DNA from: an uncultured Akkermansia sp.
GTDB lineage: Bacteria; Verrucomicrobiota; Verrucomicrobiia; Verrucomicrobiales; Akkermansiaceae
Assembly: GCA_947589295.1 (NCBI GenBank)
Contig: CANQBZ010000001.1
Location: 1-64,000 of the forward strand
DNA: 64,000 nucleotides
Reading direction: 5' to 3'
The stretch's first letter is position 1. Each line of letters starts with the position of its first letter. The notes beneath the pieces are model-generated. The model saw only the letters and a list, made by a program, of their open reading frames with translations. It did not search any database and was not told the origin of the DNA. This document shows, piece after piece, positions 60,901 through 64,000 of the stretch. A program made the translations under genes and the position numbers.

Positions 60901-63900
60901 GCCACCGTTGAGGGTGAGTTCTTTCAGCGTGACGGCGTTGGAGCCTTTGGTCGTAGCGTCGCCGAGGTTCAGGACGCCGTTCTCCACGGTGATCGTACCC
61001 GTCGTCGTGCTGTTCGCCTGACCGACCGTCCCGGTGAGGGTCAGGCTGTGAGAGGTCTCGCCCGTCTTGGACAAATTCACCGTGAAATCCAACGCGCCGC
61101 TCGCACTATCTCCCAGCGTGCCGCCGAAGCTGCTGTCCGCGCTCCCGGTCAGGGTGATCTTCCCTGCACCGCCGATGGAGGAAGTCGTGCTGCATCCTTC
61201 AAATTGGCTCAGCTCCACCACGCCGCCTTCAGCCACCGTCAGGCTGCCACTGTTCTGCATGGTCAGCTTGCCAATCTTCACCTGCGCGGCGTCGGTCTCA
61301 TCCGCTGCCGTGGTGATCGTCAAAGCGCCGGTCGTTATCAGGAGATCGCCGCCGGAGAATCCGCCGCCGTAGCTGCCGCTCGCGCCGGTAAAGGTCAAGT
61401 TCGCGTTGGAGATGGAGCCGGTGAAGCCATTGAAGGCCGAGACGGAAACGAGACTGGTCGTGCCGCCCGCTGTATCAGCCGCGCCGGTGATGGACCCGCT
61501 GCCGGCGAGGGTTCCCACCGTCAGACTGGCCGCACTCTGCAAGCTCACGCTCCCGGTCAACGTGCCGCTCACCGAGGACATGCCGCCGAAGGTTTGATTG
61601 GCGCCGCTTTCGATGGTCAGGTTCACCGCGTGATTCGTCTCGCCGAGGGTCATGTTGCTCGCCGTTCCCTCGCCACTCGTCAGGGTGAGGGTTACGCTCG
61701 TCCCGCTCGTCGTCACCTTGCCGTATTCTCCCGTCAGGATGCCCGCGTTGGCGTCCGCGCCCAAGGTGAGCGTGCCATAGGAAGTCACCTCGCCCACCTT
61801 GGTTCCCGCAAAGTTCAGCGTCCCGGTGAAGAAATTGTCGGTCAGATCCTTCTTCGCATTCGTCAGGGTCACGTTGCCGCCCCCCGCCACACTCAGCGTG
61901 CCGCTGCCGGTCAGCGCACCGTCCACCGTGACGGTGTTGGAGAACTGCGCCGTGGCGTTGTCTTTAATCGCCAAGCTGGACACCGTGATGCTGCCTTCGC
62001 CACCGAAATTGTACTGCGCGGCGCCCGAGATCGGTTCGGCGCCGTCTCCCACCTGCACAGTCATTGCCCCCGCCGTCACGCCGGAATTAACAACGGAGAT
62101 AGTGTACGGGCTTCCGCTTGCGTCTGCGGCGAAAGCCACACTCGCGCCGCTGATAAATCCGGTCCACTGCTCCGGGGTCACGCCCTCGCCCCATTCCTGG
62201 TTGGAGGTGCCCATCTCATCCCAGGTCAGGCTGCCATCGTGATCCGTAGCCTGCTGGCCGTCGCCCGTGTTTGAATTGTCGTCCCAGGTGAGCACAGCGG
62301 CGGCAACGCGCGTCCAGGCCAAGTGGCCCTGCTCATCCACAAAGAAGCTGTACTTCTCGAGCAGAGCATCGTCGGCATCGTCGCCGTACCACACGATTTC
62401 CACCTGCTTGTACCAATCCGTATCGCCGATATTAGTCACACTCGACACATCAATCAGGGTCAGCTTGCCCGAGCCGAGCTTGTGGATGATGTCGGCGGCC
62501 TTCGTTGCATCCAACTGCAGCGTCAGCGTGGCGCCTGAGCTGAAATCAACCGCTCCCGATGCACCCAACTTCAAGCCGGTCCAGTTGTCATTCGCGCTTT
62601 CCTGGTGAAGCGTCAGCGTGGCGCTACCGCTCAGGGTCAGTGTGCCGTTGATGGTCAGGTCCTCCGTGGAGCTCGTGGCGCCCAAGTCCAGCTCGCCGCT
62701 GCTCAGGGTCAGGCCGCCGATGCCGGTACTTGCACCCACCGTGGAGATGGTCAGCTTCCCGTCGTTCACTTCGAGCGTGCCGCTCCCGCCGGTGAGCGTT
62801 TGCACCGTCGCCGTGCCGGAAGTCTTGAACGCACCGCCGGCCAGCGTCAACTCTTTCAACCTCACCTCACCGCTGAAGCTGTGCGTGCCGCCGCTAACAG
62901 TCAGCGACATTCCACTCCCCTCACCCGTGCCGATGCTGCCGCCGAAGTTGCTCGTGCCGTTTCCAAGCGTCAGGGAGCCCCCGCCCGTGATACTGCCGTA
63001 AGTCGTCGCGCTGTCCGGCTCCCCACCCGCTACGCCGTTCAGGCTGTCCACGGTGATGTTCTGGTGAGCCCCAACGGACACCTTTCCGTGTTCGCCCAGA
63101 TTCAGGGTCTTCATGTGGCTGACCCAGTCTTCTCCATCTCCCAGATCACTGTCACTCACATCCTCCAGCGTAAGCGAACTCTCCTTCCCCTGCGTCCCGC
63201 TCAGGGTGACGCTGCCGATGCTGTCGTTGTAGCTATTTGAATGGGCTATCACACCGCCGATCGTGAGGGACCCGCCGTTCGAAATCGTGATGGCATGATT
63301 GGTCTGTTCATTCACGCACAAGCTGCCGGTGATATCCACCGTGCCGCCCGAAATGGCGAGCGATCCCAGCCAGGCGTCATTCTTGGAAACGCTACCGCCC
63401 TTCTTGCCCTGATCCGTGGCCTTTGTACCCACCTTCAGCTCACCGCCTTCATTCACAGTGACGGCGCCCGTGTAGGCATTTCCGCCCTTCAGAATCTGAC
63501 CGACCTCCACCGTGCCACTCACCGTCAGGGTCCCAGTGACATGCAATTCACCGTCAACCGTCAAGGAGCTTCCGTTGTCCACCGCCACGGTCGTGATCGA
63601 GACATTGTTGTTGGAGAGGGTCAGCGAGCCGCCGTGCACCGTCAGGGACGCGCCCGTGAAAGCGCCTTCCAGGGTGTAGCCCCCGTTGTTGCCATTCGTG
63701 GTATCGCCGGTGTAGACCAACGAGCTTGAAATGGCGCCTCCCCACCTGCCGGCGGCGGCGTTGGCGTACGTGAGCTCCAGCGTTCCCGATCCGGCGATGG
63801 CGCCCGTGCCCGTGAGCTTCTTCACCGTCAGATCACCCCCGTCGACGCTCAGCGTGAGGGTGGGCGTGCCCGACCCCCCGAAAGCGAGCTCGCCGATCGC

Positions 63901-64000
63901 GTTGCCGCTGCCGGTCAGGGTCGCATTCGCATTCAGCTGCAAGGCGCCATCCCCGCTCAAGTTGGCGAGGCTGTTGCTGCCCGTGCCGGACAGGATGAGC
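45136..64000 (-). CDS. Giant autotransporter-like adhesin; 5' end truncated by the window
   Basis: Frame open from the stop at 45136 to the window edge with no upstream stop. Thousands of residues of GSLTLSG/GNVTLTGG beta-helix repeats, C-terminal barrel ending ...LNASAGYRISF. Confidence 0.92.
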   Translation of the reverse strand, partial: LILSGTGSNSLANLSGDGALQLNANATLTGSGNAIGELAFGGSGTPTLTLSVDGGDLTVKKLTGTGAIAGSGTLELTYANAAAGRWGGAISSSLVYTGDTTNGNNGGYTLEGAFTGASLTVHGGSLTLSNNNVSITTVAVDNGSSLTVDGELHVTGTLTVSGTVEVGQILKGGNAYTGAVTVNEGGELKVGTKATDQGKKGGSVSKNDAWLGSLAISGGTVDITGSLCVNEQTNHAITISNGGSLTIGGVIAHSNSYNDSIGSVTLSGTQGKESSLTLEDVSDSDLGDGEDWVSHMKTLNLGEHGKVSVGAHQNITVDSLNGVAGGEPDSATTYGSITGGGSLTLGNGTSNFGGSIGTGEGSGMSLTVSGGTHSFSGEVRLKELTLAGGAFKTSGTATVQTLTGGSGTLEVNDGKLTISTVGASTGIGGLTLSSGELDLGATSSTEDLTINGTLTLSGSATLTLHQESANDNWTGLKLGASGAVDFSSGATLTLQLDATKAADIIHKLGSGKLTLIDVSSVTNIGDTDWYKQVEIVWYGDDADDALLEKYSFFVDEQGHLAWTRVAAAVLTWDDNSNTGDGQQATDHDGSLTWDEMGTSNQEWGEGVTPEQWTGFISGASVAFAADASGSPYTISVVNSGVTAGAMTVQVGDGAEPISGAAQYNFGGEGSITVSSLAIKDNATAQFSNTVTVDGALTGSGTLSVAGGGNVTLTNAKKDLTDNFFTGTLNFAGTKVGEVTSYGTLTLGADANAGILTGEYGKVTTSGTSVTLTLTSGEGTASNMTLGETNHAVNLTIESGANQTFGGMSSVSGTLTGSVSLQSAASLTVGTLAGSGSITGAADTAGGTTSLVSVSAFNGFTGSISNANLTFTGASGSYGGGFSGGDLLITTGALTITTAADETDAAQVKIGKLTMQNSGSLTVAEGGVVELSQFEGCSTTSSIGGAGKITLTGSADSSFGGTLGDSASGALDFTVNLSKTGETSHSLTLTGTVGQANSTTTGTITVENGVLNLGDATTKGSNAVTLKELTLNGGATVNVYTAGTKNIGHINLDADSELVIHGAAAAGLSANDWATTGYTSGKGTVKLLGLQGNDGSAYDNGMGGDDRVFWDLLSDTVDADHTIAKVVLGTDADGKASYVLFSGGMTANNTRRMNNVAQLWVEDGSSVTVGPNCADVFEQQAVGGSNALHLKGDGKDQAGALVLEHDWRNVEAKIGWDVVAEAATTIAVNGGENGNRVGHFTGKLDAQGFTITKKGTGTMALDGTFATTGDKGGALDVAEGILKLNYTVQGALANYDITLGNSVQLVLGGAAYEVKGLADEGGVTTAGSITGTGTLEIKVGASVQKTSAASVSGVKLVMSGSGSQTLSGDFAGTGVEVKGAGTLTLDGSSITIGAGGSSETNLTVSNGTLNLHSAAAMTVNGAASVTGGVLDVDQDLTITGVLTLDGGSMDMSNHALTVGGLTNGATVGTLNALGDLTINGTGGSYSGVLSLTNLTMNGTGSQTLSGNVTAGAVSVTGGALVLSGSNAITNAIAVNTGTLTLDGATSAGWLEGTGGTLNGTNALTLSGASDGNKQFSGSLNSLAGIVLNASSGDWTQTFAGTTNNVGTVQIDKGTMAFTTALTATSDVTVGNGEPSEGAADSTLNLSADSSITGSLTVASDGAVSIGSNKTLTVHGLSGSGSISGGALKLEGETVSGSYTGSISSNFELDATNGSFDLQGAVSGNVTVTNGALKLSGESHDLSSHTVTLTGGSLELASATTLGALTAGTGADHSTAAGELIVSAAVTAGQAWTGSLSKLTLNNGGSLQLTADTYKIGTIAAGSAVTDGASTYTLKLTRLADGNSGTKIVLGTEGLSGFDGTRKLTLDVTSVDLKAWQSLMESNPQGWWVFDVTQWTRHEGSWMDAVSINATFLDDYNKLVLTSDGYLVLHNLVDENVFVWDGKNNSDNWDTATTTKNWKINGGKDEDVAFATGAKVLFGNDAEAKTVDFKDALVASEMTVSVNYIFQDSEGGGALTVTDKLEVGENASATFRDEVTLRGNITGNGSIVVGAGATVTIDTTHEGEETDAHPLENGGFQGTVELDGADGKLAVKGDASGWGANLRVGTNGGSISLSGAGDKLGMRLTDNNAASGTLTVTAGSGQLTLSGGDNDVTLAVEGNLTFDNLSIGQLSSTTETGTVSGDQLTITGTGTGAGSYGGALSVSKLVIDTGAQQTLSETAYSGTDFEVSGTLTLSASEAVSMKSLTGNGSLSKGTDSDGISLSFSNEYVATETAGKTLMKTFNGNLSNVGSIAVTAGAQGFSQTFNGALTVGTSATLVMDGAVTSSQVNVQANGTLVLNGTGSSISGLTMADSSTLTIGAAANNAASLTLTDAALTGGTINGAGTLKLAGNGSIASAITGSLTITSTGTQTLTGSVTAGSFTVESGSLSIGTFTDNRASANTFTCSELTIKGSAEMTIYTGAAKNFNDTTRDGYSVNIEGNGKLTFYGAGAVSYVGSRNFPFVHGDGELVLKDTGTCINEKNTGVLIWFLKEIGASNFVNGDATGVTPALANLRLSGDSTLVVKEASYYSGRLANVGNIWVDGGSTFMVWNDDDLGKTANHRSNTLHLSGNGSRVQPSGWAFGGNDGVGDAFLKMEGALYAWVFSSRTVAWNITAEEDTSIVVTQKDPRKFNNGNNTIRELKLTGTLDGNRHTITKRAGDTLTLEGTFTTASESKGRLDIEGGTIKLNYTDADALANYAISFSADSTGVEGYYANTSQRVLDVTATATEGYTVKYLEGTEGLTASIQGAEDSKLIIDFDGKAFDAEGDEEMEGGATVNANVTGGALSLEKRGGGKQTITGSFEGKDVTVTGGALELASSGSDAATQVGGNVTVSATAGTAALALSDAGAKTVTGTLSIGANGSLTTSGGAVTLSGALTVAGGMAKLGGASVKLNSGASVSDSGTLTLKSASTTLGKGQKLSASENGSSIVLDFGATSWNSNEQGNINVELAGGALDMSKLTGDAANGQEIHINKLSGTGGSVQWNGSLDAGRKQTVHIGELTMESGALDLGTVGTGQELHLENLVNVNGALKASETSEGKVYLSTVKQAAGTSGSIEMTSGALHVHSHGNTDGFHKMGEGSFWVKSRLAVDDGNLYMNYDGTLTWGASGIDGSSTALTSDQITLAEHVTLRYTKEEKLLLLNASLFEAFGDGNNILNINLKETDPSRLSDGFNLGIVLDKGTIDGYGDDLESNLDAELKKFEQWIDVDGITFEPGSSFDLEWKQQTDGSYSLFLALQGEYGIAGAPWDTAWGDGMVGAPTEDEIVEKVWDGAGDPFNAETDGAASSTVHFQDHALELGTEGSGYIEGNHTIIRLAKGAVAQDADTVSTVVGGLILNDDADKKSLYYDSYIEFKVADGEEQNHLHMLVGGSSCLSTSGEAGGAYASFEGVSHIQMDGGVVDYIVGGNHVNNSTFTFKGDSYITVFDGEVLGGIVGGSTLTKGTNDDTLYAFNGNSHIFIYSALGNGGETPAISDGSGTGEAFTAVVGGNAWIDFGTTEGQDKMNPKFFGDTHIAIDLVGAAYEGEKTEETQHEFGDDRGTGVFEKSIVGGNYTAAKGDQAGGAQQRNTSFEGNTSIVINATNAEFSGDGYDVKNLTSGHVFTKGIAGASRRESAGGGTNTFTGDTSIDITGGMFQETIAGGMWFGETASGDRTVNFTGNTEVTLHSGQFWRAVGGSYTLGGGATSTQTTIGSASLTIEGGVFDSAFGSEGTGQMDIGIVAGGDFYRNDGGDSNVRTGGTKVTITGGTFNDIHIVGGDYANFTVKEDVEGKAPSASISGTAKLTIGEKGAENDGISIKGVLVGGSYLTDEGTGGSLSVGGVELTIYGGTIARETSDAHAHNELAVVGGSMLIDNGATSGGHRLLIGSYDSGTDKFTGGETNLTIAGGEINGSVVGGSYNGNHKRGADEAGDHDNVLASGDIIVNLTGGTITGNVYGGHYSEVEDHSDVLVLGEITINVTGSTVRGNIVGGSYRATNSGLFGDGTENKWGVQDKDTITINLNSGSVSGDVYGAGWHNATEPGENTNKLSSVTQEVTVNLSSEFRLEDNKAGGEHHLSGGYYKGCSDEDHDVSSVNHAALNFTSGGEYDNLAKVTLQDFDEIVLGSVGEDGAARNATVEVAGFMLTQDAEGVEITYQDYDATAGAVETTVSALRVYGLAEAESGDARFTVRGNLDMTDAGTHALDVRHTDMQVQGDVLGLDTLVLHDGRLQLSGELTMVGDLHIELEHNFGGDYGKDASNAFLTAEGGVDMSGFSADDRVKLTVHGLYEGGEVHEGLYYLVSGFSDAGFVDLFDDSFLENLEKEINEELYPGAVWEGKGEGYYLSLQERENSLVLSVRFSSPNEWFWEGETKPGESSEGTDPGVWKGDTNDNWSKEDQQGVEGGEAKPNDAPLVHFTEGASNANDGKVDIEGTVTPGGVWVQGGDYTFTEKDGIGGSITLDKDNVKPDDDLNGIGGKIVVGGADSDASLDMQLGTTSEGVPEVEMRERGELTLSHEEAIGEDTTVTFSGGKLTLAEHNTNYETGDGDLLYSKDFSENIQLAEGKKLVIQVGKTYAQFIEGLSQNPNPAANDEIDEEVNEPLYTAPDKLLTLGSTDAVFQEKGGMYQAVSALGVEKDGRFKLTMAWRETNDTATWNGSILVKEGELAYNVGGSEGGKYTLSNDITVVQGATFSISATAGEVTVRDLTSEARTPLEGELEEALKARLGADDVSRVSVGAVDDKATYRFAGSTENFNGLIRLVGDSQTAVAYAKDAAALGGAAVGEEAHVGWELQGRAIVFEKPEGEDAPTNSTEVRLTGIDVTGTNLIGGYEMTDAATNPNAHITLTGTLTGGGVLANARGEDASNTALHHTYTGDMRQFTGTIVAGLAQVPASAASDSSWTLTVTGGATELKFGIGGTGTVELNGGDKDVTLSGVVGGYGDAVSLENAGSGDIVLSGANTTSGALITGDGTEGAATGGFVLNGEGAIWSGTKLEGNGFFTLKEGALTNGGSFTKGENAHIVVDATGVVDVKGMKADALLGDIAVDGSQGGQLTGVNGDITTNNRKVTLTFGADNYGTKDERGKALIESQDGNLTVTKESYKDDDPNFKVTGDLEINIDGQTLKDLLQRHSESEVNSYLNVLDGGDLVLEKGLDWTNYLSGYGEILKAAGLRITGQDSGDLILSGFSQDVYLVVNPDAEDQYGARETDILVGENSEDLENSKAVVVDEGTALNVEFQANVKQDVTLHNLVGLEDSTLNVTKDDSVGDVEVTLQNSLVSDPDLNGTGWNKGQVEDGEGHTVHGKDADEEVDGFNVRGLDTTFEGTVKGSEGVNFNKAGAGQLTLGSAATGNGGLNAKGDLTLSDGGVTLQGNASGGNTVGGLVFAYGGGGDTAAEEGGDPSRDNTGLTLSNGADITVHDIREEGDAGRTGGDVTLGKDSVFTFDNSAKTGPEPGEQAGTTLSDTTFKAGKDAEGNAAGGELVVQGKTENKGENGKGNGTYSGSSLTLDSANAGLDGVDMQVKDGGEVTLSGGAVAKDSDITLSGSRTTRTEVKDEDGNVTTPAVSEGSKLTVSGEGSSITGDGDIAVKSGGELTLKEGGSIGGWTDKLDENGEPVVDENGDTVREKTHTGDVTLDGKGSKLTIEDGADGAVADGALATDGRVNVKDGAELDLNGSTGNSIGALSGNGTLSGNASSDLTITGSGGTFSGTLTSDDTTGEQPGTGGKLVVDEGGSLTLDNVKTEAQWNLGIEDGGYLGLNADKKGMTFGDIDMAAGSTLGLGDVKQGIGGTLKVERDGSGKKAKLTVDIGDGSGDIALGNNLNIQGADGTALDVDNVGEYLDTGFTGLGAEHYDGTLKQDENGHWIVGLSRSMDNKFLHPGQHKNVQAGGRLAWDLTDPYTAAGKYVRGSGANGDLAKLAESLSQGVDPENINPWLYILGLANPTLDMDRTLAAMVGSSVATLGSATMQDVKRQLESIRNRSTMLGEADVNADPGSYRLHTWVNAESGYHKVDADSWAPGYTLQGWGGTLGGCAELSARTSVGLALTAMYNDLKTDSADSGRGDIDVTYLSGYVRTQSGAWSHTFLATVGSSEISLDRTVPYGQGSSYKTHGETDGFSAGLMYEVAYARVLNEQGTVALQPVFNVQFRHSQIDGYDETGSDAGLHVDEVKADVVTFGLGARLQSVLHENVFGRASVFEARLFAKADAGDGVGKANNSLLHGGLTQEVESASVGKLGLEVGAGLTLPVGSRGGTLFLDGSAEFRSRYTNLNASAGYRISF
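51830..53920 (-). repeat. VVGG/IAGG/YGG-type beta-helix module in the autotransporter passenger
   Basis: Recurring STVVGG, YIVGGNH, GGIVGGS, KSIVGGNY, ETIAGGMW, IHIVGGDY, GSVVGGSYNG, GNVYGGHY, GNIVGGSY, GDVYGAGW at about 40-60 residue spacing. Confidence 0.8.

Noticed and set aside
45415-63729. Very long + strand ORFs (811, 1690, 567, 877 aa and others)
   Set aside because: Antisense shadows of the giant autotransporter, with no recognisable domain or signal peptide.

Overview
GC-rich bacterial chromosome segment, probably Verrucomicrobiota/Akkermansia-like (inferred from gene content only). Most of 1-45 kb is ordinary chromosome: kdsB, uppS, an FtsB-like protein, secDF, yggU/DUF167, GT2, L,D-transpeptidase, rseP, obgE, dinG, an aguB-like amidase, hrpA, U32 peptidase, dapF, aroK, tRNA-Ser(UGA), tRNA-His(GUG), exbB/exbD, serS, a MarR regulator and fabH. 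The right-hand 19 kb is one giant autotransporter-like ORF on the minus strand (>6,270 aa, 5' end outside the window). The main accessory locus is 21.8-26.7 kb: a solitary tyrosine recombinase separated from six small secreted proteins/lipoproteins by ~200 bp of structured DNA. That DNA has two near-identical 21-bp palindromes (19/21), four T6 tracts phased at 10-11 bp, and a hairpin followed by T6. The recombinase-side palindrome overlaps the recombinase start codon and putative core promoter. This is the best candidate for an undescribed regulatory or DNA-rearrangement module. Other signals are: (i) a recurring promoter geometry whose predicted start site falls on or within 1-3 nt of the ATG; (ii) an FHA + 14-aa tandem repeat + DUF4384-like protein; (iii) ~4-kb super-modularity in the giant autotransporter; (iv) a 37-bp near-identical block shared by hrpA and an intergenic region. 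An ORF running off the left edge (minus strand, 1-982) is absent from the supplied track. All calls were made by eye from sequence and motifs; no database search was run.
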